Origin: Thermoplasmata archaeon
Lineage (GTDB): Archaea; Thermoplasmatota; Thermoplasmata; Thermoplasmatales; Thermoplasmataceae
Direction: 5' to 3'
DNA: 17,083 nucleotides
NCBI GenBank assembly: GCA_021827885.1
Contig: JAKAUD010000175.1
Span: 1-17,083 of the forward strand
The notes below the pieces were generated by a model. That model ran no database searches, had not been told where the DNA came from, and saw only the letters and a program-made list of their open reading frames with translations. The position numbers and the translations under genes are program-made. This document shows positions 1 through 7,284 of this stretch, one piece after another; position 1 is the stretch's first letter; the number at the start of each line of letters is the position of its first letter.

Positions 1-81
1 TCCGATCTTGTTCCCACTTCCATAAAATAGATTAACTTCCGAGCATATCTCATCGAATCAAAAATATTCCAGCGGAGGTTG
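1..81 (+). other. window edge and leader of the ABC operon
   Basis: Only 81 bases precede the first gene. An open frame from base 1 ends at TAG 28-30 and could be the tail of an upstream plus-strand gene, but it is too short to judge. An A/T-rich stretch at about 22-30 (ATAAAATAG) could be a TATA box, which would put transcription start near 50-55 and leave a short leader holding the SD GGAGG at 74-78. An upstream operon partner cannot be excluded. Confidence 0.3.
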
Positions 82-927
82 ATGCAATTGATAAATATCA
101 ATAAATTAAGAAAAGTTTATTCTGACCACAATGTCGCACTGAAGGATATCAGTGCGGAAATGTCTTCCAAAATTACCACAATAATAGGAAGAAATGGAGC
201 TGGAAAAACAACCCTCCTCAGGATTCTTTCAACACAACTTATGCCAACCTCAGGAAAAGCAACAATTTTCGATCTTGATGTTGTTCATGATGCCAGGGAA
301 GTGAGAAAAAGAATTGTCAGTATACCGCAGGAAGCTTCTCCCATGGGAATTCTGACCCCTTTTGAACAGGTATCAATGTATCTCATTGGGAGAGGTTTCT
401 CAAGGAATGATGCAAGGAAAGCTGCTCTTGATGCATTGGATGCCGTTGGTCTCCACGATGCGAGAAACAATCCTGCAGACACACTTTCAGGGGGAATGAA
501 AAGGAAATGCTTCGTTGCAATGGCACTGGCTGCAAATTCGGATGTCGTTTTCCTTGATGAGCCAACCACTGGGCTTGATCCGATTTCACGCCTTGAAGTT
601 TGGTCAGCGATAAAGAAACTTGCAGGTAATGTAGTCCTTACAACCCACTACATGGAAGAGGCTGAAACGCTTTCCAAAGAGGTTTTTCTTGTTGAATCTG
701 GAGAAATAATAGACAGGGGAACGGTCAAGTCACTCCTCAAGGAATTCGGTGATAAGGTAAGGGTTGAAAGCTACAAGAAAATGGATAACGCATTCAGGGT
801 TGGAACCATTTACATCAAGTATGTTCCAAAGGAACAGGCTCCGGAATTTCTGTCGGAGGGCGACAATATAAGGAAAATATCACTCGACGATCTCTTCATT
901 ATGAGGGGTGTTGCCATTGAATCTTAG
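82..927 (+). CDS. ABC transporter ATP-binding protein (ABC-2 exporter type)
   Basis: Cytoplasmic ATPase subunit of an ABC exporter; it hydrolyses ATP to drive the membrane partner encoded next. All nucleotide-binding motifs are visible: Walker A GRNGAGKT (residues 36-43), signature LSGGM (from 135), Walker B VVFLDEP with D159 and E160, and the switch histidine in TTHYMEE (H189). The 281 residues fit the DrrA/CcmA-like single-domain ATPases, with about 80 variable C-terminal residues. ATG at 82 is chosen; a TTG at 79 is directly before it. The SD GGAGG (74-78) is only 3 bases from the ATG, so the exact start is a little uncertain. The permease gene overlaps the 3' end, which marks a translationally coupled pair. 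The substrate cannot be read from the sequence; drug, lipid or heme-type exporters all use this architecture. Confidence 0.93.
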   Translation: MQLININKLRKVYSDHNVALKDISAEMSSKITTIIGRNGAGKTTLLRILSTQLMPTSGKATIFDLDVVHDAREVRKRIVSIPQEASPMGILTPFEQVSMYLIGRGFSRNDARKAALDALDAVGLHDARNNPADTLSGGMKRKCFVAMALAANSDVVFLDEPTTGLDPISRLEVWSAIKKLAGNVVLTTHYMEEAETLSKEVFLVESGEIIDRGTVKSLLKEFGDKVRVESYKKMDNAFRVGTIYIKYVPKEQAPEFLSEGDNIRKISLDDLFIMRGVAIES

Positions 928-1666
928 ATTTGTATTAACATTTGCCTGGTACTATGGATTCAAGGTGATCAAGAGAGGACCTTCATATGTCGTTGCCTCT
1001 CTTACAACTCCACTAACGCTGCTTTTCGTTGTGTATATACTGACATCAGGGGCCCTTGTCAAATATGCAGTTGTAGGGGGAATGATCACACTTGTTGCTT
1101 CCATAGGATTACAGAGCGCGGGAGATGCTACGTTTCTTCGGCTTCAATTGAGGTTGCAGGATCTATACGTTGCAAGCAGGGTTTCCCCAACGGATTATAT
1201 GCTTGCTTTGACACTGAGTTTCCTGGCATTTTCTGTTCCGGGAATCCTGGTTTATATCACCCTTGGCATTGCATATCACCTGTATAACATTCTCGATTCG
1301 CTGATAATGCTTCTTCTCATTCTCTTATTAATATTGTCGACCTCAGCGATATCATTCATAATTTCAAGCATGGTCAAACACGTGAGGAATGTTTGGGGCA
1401 TTGTGTCTGTGCTGTCAATAATAATGACAGTAATACCTCCAACATTTTACCCATATACTGACATCATGTCGAGGAACGGTGGGAATATCCTGATTTATTT
1501 AATGTCCCTGTCCCCTGCAACGCCGGCTGCAATAATTGCGCAGTTTGCCTTTGGACTCCAACCAATAGTTTACAGCACCCTTTACACAATGGTTGGCATT
1601 CTCCTTGTGGAAACGATCGTATACCTCACTATAGCAAGATACCTGACAAGATGGAGGGAAAACTGA
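908..1666 (+). CDS. ABC-2 type transporter permease
   Basis: Integral membrane subunit of the exporter whose ATPase is encoded just upstream. The 252-residue protein is almost entirely hydrophobic, with about six predicted membrane segments (near residues 25-45, 55-75, 95-125, 130-155, 165-180 and 215-245). This is the usual size and topology of ABC-2 permeases, which transport outward without a separate binding protein. The start is one of GTG 908, TTG 911 or TTG 917. GAGGGG at 904-908 lies at a good distance from TTG 917 (first residues LNLRFVLTF), so translation may begin there. All choices overlap the end of the ATPase gene (stop 925-927), so the two genes form one coupled unit. Family is assigned from topology and context rather than a sharp motif. 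Confidence 0.85.
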   Translation: MLPLNLRFVLTFAWYYGFKVIKRGPSYVVASLTTPLTLLFVVYILTSGALVKYAVVGGMITLVASIGLQSAGDATFLRLQLRLQDLYVASRVSPTDYMLALTLSFLAFSVPGILVYITLGIAYHLYNILDSLIMLLLILLLILSTSAISFIISSMVKHVRNVWGIVSVLSIIMTVIPPTFYPYTDIMSRNGGNILIYLMSLSPATPAAIIAQFAFGLQPIVYSTLYTMVGILLVETIVYLTIARYLTRWREN

Positions 1667-1899
1667 GCTCGTGATGAAAATCAGATATATCTATTAGTTC
1701 AATGATATCCCTTGTACTAATAAAATGGTATTATGTTTGTAAGCACGTAGCATATTCCGTAATTTTAGTCAATGCTGAGTATTTAGGAAAAGGCTCTCTC
1801 ATTTTCAGCGATAAATTATTTCTCTTGAGAGACTGCTCCTTTCTCCATCAAACATTGAAGTTGGAGATTTCCCTGGAAAGCTGGGAGAGGAGACCGCGG
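1667..1899. other. gene-free gap between ABC operon and dys
   Basis: No convincing gene. A plus-strand open frame (1702-1905) has no SD and no recognisable domain. The gap holds a 7-base inverted repeat TCTCTCA (1795-1801) / TGAGAGA (1826-1832) and, near its end, GAAAGCTGGGAGAGG (from about 1875). A similar sequence recurs in the decayed spacer near 10969. Its 3' half could be a remnant of a transposon end; this is weak. Confidence 0.35.
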
Positions 1900-2838
1900 T
1901 TATAAAAAATCCGCTACAATTAGTGGCAATAGAACCGTTGCATCGCCATATACATTTACGAACTCAGCATCAGGTTTTACCTTTTTCCATGAAATGGCTT
2001 CCTCAAGCTTTGCCCCGGATAGTGACCCGTCATATTCCTGTGCGGTAGTTATGTATATAGCATAGTCTAACCCCCCTCTGAACTGATTCCACCAGATCGT
2101 GTGATGTTTCGATATTCCCCCTCCAATCATGATTGCACCTGCCTTGTCTGAGGTGAAAACAATGTCTGAAATAAGGTGCTGATCCTTGAGGATGTCCAGC
2201 TGAAAATCACTATGCGTTTCATAGAATGACCAGAATTGCGAGCCCACCGAACCGTCAGGTATGCCGGGTATGAATATGGGGATGTTCTTCTCTGCTGCGG
2301 CAGCGAGTATTGAATCGGCATTTCCCATTTTCTTGCCAATTCTTGCCAGAATTTCAGATGGTGCCCATGATTTCTTTTCTGAATAGAGCGATTCCAGATG
2401 TTTCATCATGAATTCCTCAATGAGCGACCCATAGCTTTCGTCAGGAACAAATACGCTTCCCAGCCTGTTTATCCCCATATCCTTCAATTTTCGGTCATCA
2501 TACTCAAAGGAACCGCAATAATAATCTGATAGAGATCTGGCAATATCGTGATCGATTGTTCCTGTTGTTGTTATGATCACATCAACAATTCCCTTATTGA
2601 TCATGTCGATGATGACACCCCTTGTCCCGGTCGATATAATATCAGCTGGGAAAGACAGGAAAGTAGTGTTTTGTTCTTTGACGATCTTTCCCAATATGGT
2701 GTGCGCCACGGCTATTTTTGACGATGTGAAACCACCGGATGCTTCACATTGCAAGATGAAATCGGAGAGTGTGGTTTTTCCATTAATCCTTAAATCCTTT
2801 ACTCTTTTGGTGAGAAGTTCCTTTCTCTTTTGAGCCAT
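1900..2838 (-). CDS. dys: deoxyhypusine synthase
   Basis: Transfers the aminobutyl group of spermidine, using NAD, to a specific lysine of archaeal/eukaryotic initiation factor 5A; this is the first step of hypusine formation in the cytosol. The 312-residue protein matches the family length and is collinear with it: the NAD-binding region TGTRGVI (about 68-74), the TTGTIDHD stretch, GGGISKHH near residues 235-242, and the C-terminal AQEYDGSLSGA followed by AISWKKV. K286 (second Lys of WKK) aligns with the catalytic lysine of the human enzyme (K329 in SWGK). ATG 2838 has no clear SD. A weak TATA-like stretch, TTTACTATTT on the minus strand (about 2858-2867), would allow an almost leaderless transcript. 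It is divergent from the PadR-like regulator, and the two promoters share 2839-2935. Confidence 0.96.
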   Translation of the reverse strand: MAQKRKELLTKRVKDLRINGKTTLSDFILQCEASGGFTSSKIAVAHTILGKIVKEQNTTFLSFPADIISTGTRGVIIDMINKGIVDVIITTTGTIDHDIARSLSDYYCGSFEYDDRKLKDMGINRLGSVFVPDESYGSLIEEFMMKHLESLYSEKKSWAPSEILARIGKKMGNADSILAAAAEKNIPIFIPGIPDGSVGSQFWSFYETHSDFQLDILKDQHLISDIVFTSDKAGAIMIGGGISKHHTIWWNQFRGGLDYAIYITTAQEYDGSLSGAKLEEAISWKKVKPDAEFVNVYGDATVLLPLIVADFL

Positions 2839-2857
2839 AGAGGATTATACCGATAAC

Positions 2858-2867
2858 AAATAGTAAA
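2858..2867 (-). promoter_or_regulatory. putative TATA box of dys
   Basis: Minus-strand TTTACTATTT lies about 25 bases upstream of the dys ATG, the right distance for a near-leaderless archaeal transcript. The match to a canonical TATA box is imperfect. Confidence 0.35.
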
Positions 2868-2870
2868 GTT

Positions 2871-2891
2871 TCCATTTCCGGCAAAAATGGA
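2871..2891. promoter_or_regulatory. inverted repeat between the dys and padR-like promoters
   Basis: Perfect 7-base arms TCCATTT (2871-2877) and AAATGGA (2885-2891) are separated by 7 bases. The repeat lies between the putative TATA boxes of the two divergent genes, where an operator could affect both. The regulator that would bind is not shown by sequence. Confidence 0.4.
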
Positions 2892-2900
2892 ATAACATGG

Positions 2901-2910
2901 TTTATATCTT
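2901..2910 (+). promoter_or_regulatory. TATA box of the padR-like gene
   Basis: TTTATATCTT at 2901-2910 is a good archaeal TATA box. Its centre is about 30 bases before ATG 2936, giving a transcript with only a few leader bases. Because it lies downstream of the in-frame ATG at 2897, that upstream ATG is unlikely to be the start. Confidence 0.6.
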
Positions 2911-2920
2911 GTTTCCATAT

Positions 2921-2934
2921 TATCGAAATCGATA
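2921..2934. promoter_or_regulatory. palindrome at the padR-like start site
   Basis: TATCGA-AA-TCGATA is a perfect inverted repeat with 6-base arms, placed at the expected transcription start and ending one base before the start codon. This is a typical position for an autoregulatory operator that blocks polymerase. Autoregulation is inference. Confidence 0.45.
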
Positions 2935-2935
2935 T

Positions 2936-3442
2936 ATGAGTTACGGAGAATATTTTGACAGCACTCTCTTTATACTTTCTTTGAAGCCAATGAATGGTTA
3001 TGAACTGTCAAGAAGAATCAAGTGGGACGGAACAACCGTCTCAGGCGGAACAATTCGTCCTCTTCTGAAAGCACTGGAGAGAGAGGATATGGTCAGGCAT
3101 GAAAGCATCGGCAAATCCAAGATTTATTCTCTAACAGAAAAGGGGCAGAGCTATGTGAAGAATCTTCGCGAGTTCAGGGAAAATATCAGGAACAAGATGC
3201 TCGCCACCTCAATGAACAGGGACATTCTCTTCCCTGAAATACTCACGGATCTTGAGGACTCAAGGATTCTTAATGAAGCCATAGACCAGGTTGCTGATAT
3301 TATTGTTGATATAGTGAAATCCGCCTTTATACTTACGAAGAAGAATAGGAAAGATAGAATCGATAGGTTCAGGAGCGATATCCATGGACTTATAGACGAA
3401 ATGAAAACTGAGAGGCATGACAGAAAACCTGGGGAGGAATGA
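2936..3442 (+). CDS. PadR-like winged-helix transcriptional regulator
   Basis: The N-terminal half is a compact winged helix: a helix around LFILSLKPMNGYELSRRI, a recognition region containing GTIRPLLKALEREDMV, and a wing/hairpin with KSKIYSLTEKG. The GYEL, L..LE..G/D and YSLTEKG pattern is characteristic of PadR-family repressors. The remaining residues (about 90-168) are charged and helical, which suits the dimerising C-terminal helices of that family. ATG 2936 is preferred over ATG 2897, because the TATA box lies between them and the domain starts right after 2936 (168 residues). A palindrome overlaps the start region and may be its own operator. The CopD-like membrane gene follows after 5 bases, probably in the same transcript. 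The effector is unknown; MarR- or ArsR-type wHTH proteins are the alternative class. Confidence 0.8.
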   Translation: MSYGEYFDSTLFILSLKPMNGYELSRRIKWDGTTVSGGTIRPLLKALEREDMVRHESIGKSKIYSLTEKGQSYVKNLREFRENIRNKMLATSMNRDILFPEILTDLEDSRILNEAIDQVADIIVDIVKSAFILTKKNRKDRIDRFRSDIHGLIDEMKTERHDRKPGEE

Positions 3443-3447
3443 TTTGA

Positions 3448-3945
3448 TTGGACATTATGCTGATTGATTTGATAATTCTCTGGATCCATGTATTCACTGC
3501 CATCTTCTTTGTGGGGGGTTCCTTCTTTATATGGCTGGTTGTTTATCCCGCATCTTTCAAGATAACAGATGATGAGAGGTTGAGGACAAGGATTGTAGGG
3601 CGCATAGGGAAGGAATTTGCTGCCTTTACCAATGTGTCTATTATCATACTTATACTGACAGGGCTTTACAATGCCACCTGGTACCTTGGGAGTGATTTCA
3701 CATATGCCCTTTTGAATACCGAAGGCGGCCAGATTCTTCTCGTAAAGGGAATTTTCGTTGTTGCAATGGTATTGCTGATGTATGGCAACAACATTTATCA
3801 TGGGAAGAGGATAATGAAAATGTCACAGGAAGGAAACCTTGAAGGTCTTAAGAGATTGCGCAAAACTTCCCACCTGCTCTCGTATATCACACTTGCGTTG
3901 ATGATGATAATAACGATTCTTGCAGTAGCACTTGGATTCTATTGA
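3448..3945 (+). CDS. CopD-like four-helix membrane protein
   Basis: A 165-residue membrane protein with about four hydrophobic segments (near residues 5-30, 58-75, 95-112 and 143-165). The first carries WIHVFTAIFFVGG, close to the pattern of the CopD superfamily (histidine in a membrane helix followed by a small-residue VGG turn and a long helix ending in YP). CopD members are linked to copper handling, but many archaeal homologues have no assigned role, so metal transport is not claimed. TTG 3448 is chosen because GGAGG at 3433-3437 lies 10 bases upstream; ATG 3457 is an alternative that removes three residues. It starts 5 bases after the PadR-like stop, so a regulator-membrane protein operon is likely. 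Its last 7 bases overlap the 3' end of the convergent alpha-glucosidase gene. Confidence 0.75.
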   Translation: MDIMLIDLIILWIHVFTAIFFVGGSFFIWLVVYPASFKITDDERLRTRIVGRIGKEFAAFTNVSIIILILTGLYNATWYLGSDFTYALLNTEGGQILLVKGIFVVAMVLLMYGNNIYHGKRIMKMSQEGNLEGLKRLRKTSHLLSYITLALMMIITILAVALGFY

Positions 3946-5870
3946 ACCATGTCTAAAAGAGTGATCTTATTGTTTTTTCCTATTAGCACGTAATCCTCTT
4001 CATCCATTATCTCTCCATTTACATAAGCCTCCTTGCCATTACATGTAATATCTACCCATTTTCCTTTGTAAAATACCTTTTCTTCTGGATTTCCGAAAAT
4101 AAATATTCTCCCTCCGGCAATCATAAGGGTATTTTGCCTTTGAAATAGCGGGATTTCTCCCGTATACCTGAATGTGCCATCACCCTCATACTCCTTTCCG
4201 TTTTCATAGCAGTACCACTTACCCGGGGGAAGAGTGACGTTCCGTTCCGTGAATCCCTCGCTCAGTATTGGAGCGAGGAGAAGTTCCTTCCCTACCATAT
4301 ATTCGTCATTTACAGTGAACAATGATTCTACCTCTGGATAATTAAACGCCAATGGCCTGATAATTGGCAATCCCGTTTCACTTGCGAGAATACTTTTCCA
4401 GTATAGGTGCGGCACAACTGCGTGCCGTAAAGCAAGAATTTCCCTGAATTTATCCTTGATGTCCTTGGTGAATATGAATAATTCCTGGTCATTTCCAGTC
4501 TTTGACTTGTGGTTTCTGTATACCGGGAAGAATAATGCCATCTGGTAGAACCTCAACAGAAGTTCTGGTGAAGTGTAACCAGAAAATCCTCCAAGATCAC
4601 ATCCTACGTACGGCACCCCAGAAATGCTCAGACCCGTAAGCAATGGTATCTGAAGTTTCATATTCTCATATGTGGCAACCCCATCTCCAGACCATATTGC
4701 AGCGTATTTTTGTATGCCAGAATATCCTGCCCTGCTCAAGATGAATTTTTCCTTACTCATCGAATTGAATGTTGCTTCAGCTTCCATTAAAGCATACGCA
4801 TTGTGCAATTCAGAATGCCTTATCTTCTCGCCATTCATTGAATGCACCACATCTTCCGGCATTGATCTTGTTTCCTCATTCTGGACCGATGGTTCATTCA
4901 TATCAAGCCAAATCCCGTCAAATCCGTTTTTCATGAATTTTCCCACTTCTGTCTTCCAATAGGATTTTCCCTCTTCACTAAAAAAGTCTGGGAATGCACA
5001 TTTGCCAGGCCATACATCTCCTGTGTAAATCTCCCCCTTTTCGTTTTCAACATAACATCCAAGGCCGTCTTTAAACTGCCTATAGCCCTGATCCACCTTC
5101 ACGCCGGGGTCAACTATTGGTATAACCTTTACATCCGTTTGATGAATTTTATTTATGAACTTTTCCATATGTGCGAACCTGGTCCTGTCAATTGTAAATA
5201 ATTTATAATTGTCCATATAATCTATATCAAGATAAATAGACCCGACAGCGTGCGGACCAAATTCTTCCCTGTATCTTCTTAAAATGGTGAGCACTGCTTC
5301 ATCAGGGTAGTATGAATACCTGGATATCTGGTGTTCCAATGCCCATTCAGGCATCCTGAATGGCAACCCCGTTAATCTGGAATAATCTTCCACAACCGTT
5401 TCAGGAGTTTTTCCATTGATAAGATAGAAGGCAAACGACTTAGTGGGAACCTCAATCGTTATCCGATCATAGGAATATATGCCGCAATCTATAGTCAACC
5501 TTCCAGGAAAATTAACGTATATTCCATAGTTATTATCCTTATTTGTTTTAATGAAGAAAGGAATTGAGCAGTAGAGCGGATCAGAATACATCGAATATAT
5601 GTATCCATCATTGTTCCAGAAAGTGCTTCTGGTTCTCTTTCTGTCCACCGGATAGGCTTTTTCTCCAAGCCCTAGAATGTGGTCAGAAATAGCTAGGGGG
5701 AGTGAGATTTCAACGCCTTTTGATTTTTCCTCTATCTTAAATCCCTGTTCATCTAAAATATCAATGTCCAAATTTTTTTTAGAGAGAAAATGGGCAGGCA
5801 CATATTCGTTTCCGTCGCCTATTTGAACTCTTATGATTCCTGTTTCGTCAACACTCACACTGAGATTCAT
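3939..5870 (-). CDS. aglA: alpha-glucosidase, glycoside hydrolase family 31
   Basis: Hydrolyses terminal alpha-linked glucose from maltose-type oligosaccharides. The 643-residue protein has the GH31 order: N-terminal beta domain, then a catalytic barrel beginning near residue 180 (MPEWALEHQISRYSYY), and C-terminal beta domains. The nucleophile is D323 in GIWLDMNEP; the likely acid/base is D396 in AIWSGD, and a conserved GCDLGGF loop follows. There is no signal peptide, so it is probably cytosolic, as for Sulfolobus MalA; the length is slightly shorter than MalA (about 690). ATG 5870 lies about 27 bases from a TATA box (5892-5900), suggesting a leaderless message. The symbol follows the Thermoplasma GH31 gene; alpha-xylosidase is a less likely alternative specificity. 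An ISL3 element sits 32 bases beyond the TATA box and separates the gene from anything that once controlled it from upstream. Confidence 0.93.
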   Translation of the reverse strand: MNLSVSVDETGIIRVQIGDGNEYVPAHFLSKKNLDIDILDEQGFKIEEKSKGVEISLPLAISDHILGLGEKAYPVDRKRTRSTFWNNDGYIYSMYSDPLYCSIPFFIKTNKDNNYGIYVNFPGRLTIDCGIYSYDRITIEVPTKSFAFYLINGKTPETVVEDYSRLTGLPFRMPEWALEHQISRYSYYPDEAVLTILRRYREEFGPHAVGSIYLDIDYMDNYKLFTIDRTRFAHMEKFINKIHQTDVKVIPIVDPGVKVDQGYRQFKDGLGCYVENEKGEIYTGDVWPGKCAFPDFFSEEGKSYWKTEVGKFMKNGFDGIWLDMNEPSVQNEETRSMPEDVVHSMNGEKIRHSELHNAYALMEAEATFNSMSKEKFILSRAGYSGIQKYAAIWSGDGVATYENMKLQIPLLTGLSISGVPYVGCDLGGFSGYTSPELLLRFYQMALFFPVYRNHKSKTGNDQELFIFTKDIKDKFREILALRHAVVPHLYWKSILASETGLPIIRPLAFNYPEVESLFTVNDEYMVGKELLLAPILSEGFTERNVTLPPGKWYCYENGKEYEGDGTFRYTGEIPLFQRQNTLMIAGGRIFIFGNPEEKVFYKGKWVDITCNGKEAYVNGEIMDEEDYVLIGKNNKITLLDMVQ

Positions 5871-5891
5871 GTCATCTACGCATTAAAGCTG

Positions 5892-5900
5892 GGTATAATA
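5892..5900 (-). promoter_or_regulatory. TATA box of the alpha-glucosidase gene
   Basis: Minus-strand TATTATACC lies 22-30 bases upstream of ATG 5870. This is the standard archaeal spacing for transcription starting at or near the start codon. The core promoter is intact even though an insertion sequence begins at 5933. Confidence 0.6.
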
Positions 5901-5932
5901 GAACATTTTTATTCTTTACTAATAATATTTAA

Positions 5933-5970
5933 GGTTCTATAGACAATATTAGGGCATGAATAAATATCAT
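5933..5970 (+). repeat. left terminal inverted repeat of the ISL3 element
   Basis: The first 38 bases, beginning GGTTCTATAGACAATATT, match the reverse complement of 7228-7265 at 34 of 38 positions; the differences are at position 7 and in a 3-base patch near the inner end. Confidence 0.9.
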
Positions 5971-5986
5971 CAAGCCATGATTATGC

Positions 5987-7231
5987 ATGGATGACAGGGA
6001 AATTTGTGAACACCTGTACAACGTGAAGAGACCGTGGTTTGTCTCCCGTGTCTCTGTATCCGATGATGGAAAAAGAGTGGACATGTATCTGGAGCATGAA
6101 AGGGGTGTCAAATGGCCATGTCCATTATGTGAAAAACTCCTGTCCGTATCAGATCACGTTAAGGAGAGGGTATGGAGAGATCTTGACAGCGGACTGTACA
6201 AAGCATACATCCATGCCTCAATCCCAAGGATAAGATGCCCTGATCATGGAAGGATACAGGTAAAGGCAGAATGGTCCGAGAAGAGTTCAAGATTCACAGA
6301 ACGTTTTGAAGCCCATGCAATAGATGCCCTGTTATCAACGGATACAACAAACGCATCAAAGATACTGAGAATAAGCCGGGACCAGACATGGAACATCACG
6401 GACAGGGCTGTGAAGAGAGGCATTGCAAGGAAAACATCTTCTCCGGAAAGAATCGGTGTTGACGAGAAATCATATGGGAAGTACCATCACTACATAACCA
6501 TCGTATACGGTATTGACAATCCTTCGGTTGATAATATTGAGTTTGATCGAAAGAAGGAATCCCTGGACAAATATTATGAAAAGATAGGAAAGGATGCGGC
6601 ATCGAAGATAGAGGCAGTCTCAATGGACATGTGGGATCCATTCATAGCATCCACAAAATCAAATGTAACAGACGCGGAATCGAAGATAGTCTTTGACAGG
6701 TTCCACATAATGAAGCACATGAACATGGCACTTGACGATGTTCGCAAGATAGAAGCAAGGAATGCTGATGCAAAGGAACTGCTGAAGAAAACAAAGTATA
6801 TGTGGCTCTATTCATCCGAAAACCTTCCTGACAGATACAGGGAGAAATATGAGATACTGAAGGAATCCGATCTAAAGACAGCAAGGGCATATGCAATAAA
6901 GGAGAATCTTCGCAACCTGTGGCAGTGTGGAACGGAAGATGAGGCAAGATCATTCTGGAAGAAATGGTATAACTGGGCTTCACATTCCCGTCTTGAACCG
7001 GTGAAAAAGGTTGCAAAAATGATCCGCAATTATCTGTACGATGTTCTCTCATACTTTAAGCACCATATCACAAATGCCATAGCAGAGGGATTGAACTCAA
7101 AGATTGCAACAGTGCAGAAAATGGCTTACGGGTACAGCAATAAAGATCACCTTAAAACTGCAATCTGTTTCCATTGCGGGAATCTACAACTTTATCCAGG
7201 ATACATTAAAAATAAGGAGGTATCAATATGA
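5987..7231 (+). CDS. ISL3-family transposase
   Basis: Catalyses cut-and-paste movement of the surrounding element. The 414-residue protein is full length for the family. An N-terminal zinc finger has CPLC (C45, C48) and RCPDHG (C84, H87). A helix-turn-helix region follows around residues 100-140 (TNASKILRISRDQTW). The DDE catalytic core shows D159 in GVDEKSYGK, an Asp in VSMDMWDPF (D214 or D217), and E367 in IAEGLNSK. No frameshift or internal stop is seen, so the copy may be active. ATG 5987 has no obvious SD. The stop codon TGA (7229-7231) overlaps an outward-reading ATG preceded by a strong SD, described separately. Confidence 0.95.
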   Translation: MDDREICEHLYNVKRPWFVSRVSVSDDGKRVDMYLEHERGVKWPCPLCEKLLSVSDHVKERVWRDLDSGLYKAYIHASIPRIRCPDHGRIQVKAEWSEKSSRFTERFEAHAIDALLSTDTTNASKILRISRDQTWNITDRAVKRGIARKTSSPERIGVDEKSYGKYHHYITIVYGIDNPSVDNIEFDRKKESLDKYYEKIGKDAASKIEAVSMDMWDPFIASTKSNVTDAESKIVFDRFHIMKHMNMALDDVRKIEARNADAKELLKKTKYMWLYSSENLPDRYREKYEILKESDLKTARAYAIKENLRNLWQCGTEDEARSFWKKWYNWASHSRLEPVKKVAKMIRNYLYDVLSYFKHHITNAIAEGLNSKIATVQKMAYGYSNKDHLKTAICFHCGNLQLYPGYIKNKEVSI

Positions 7232-7281
7232 TTAATATTCATGCCCTAATATTGTCTAAAGAACCAATTATTTTAAAATGA
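7214..7281 (+). other. SD-ATG mini-ORF reading out of the IS right end
   Basis: AAGGAGGT (7214-7221) is the strongest SD sequence near any start in the window. Six bases later an ATG (7228-7230) overlaps the transposase stop as ATGA. The 17-codon frame begins MINIHALILSK, runs the full length of the right inverted repeat and ends at TGA 7279-7281 in the flanking DNA. A product is not proven. The arrangement would place a ribosome entry site next to whatever the element lands beside, but here the neighbour is convergent. Confidence 0.4.
7228..7265 (-). repeat. right terminal inverted repeat of the ISL3 element
   Basis: Reads GGTTCTTTAGACAATATTAG inward on the minus strand and matches the left end at 34 of 38 positions. 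Its inner limit coincides with the ATG that overlaps the transposase stop. Confidence 0.9.
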
Positions 7282-7284
7282 ACA

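Larger units (their letters stand above)
5933..7265 (+). mobile_element. ISL3-family insertion sequence (complete)
   Basis: A 1333-base element bounded by near-perfect terminal inverted repeats and carrying one intact transposase gene. Both ends begin GGTTCT, in keeping with ISL3 ends that start with GG. The flanking 8-mers (ATATTTAA left, AATTATTT right) do not match, so no target duplication of the size usual for this family is seen. The element sits between two co-oriented minus-strand genes, 62 bases from the alpha-glucosidase start and 19 bases from the SHOCT-protein stop. Confidence 0.9.

Noticed and set aside
1702..1905. Plus-strand open frame of 67 codons after the ABC permease
   Set aside because: No SD at a usable distance and no domain; it overlaps the 3' end of dys. 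Only its end was kept as a possible element remnant.
2897..2935. Longer start for the PadR-like gene at ATG 2897
   Set aside because: The good TATA box at 2901-2910 lies inside this extension, and the winged-helix domain begins right after ATG 2936.
3151..3801. Minus-strand open frame of 216 codons opposite the PadR-like and CopD-like genes
   Set aside because: Shadow of two well-supported plus-strand genes and without any recognisable domain.
6642..7052. Minus-strand open frames inside the ISL3 transposase
   Set aside because: They are opposite the conserved catalytic domain and show low-complexity Ser/Pro/Cys-rich translation typical of antisense frames.
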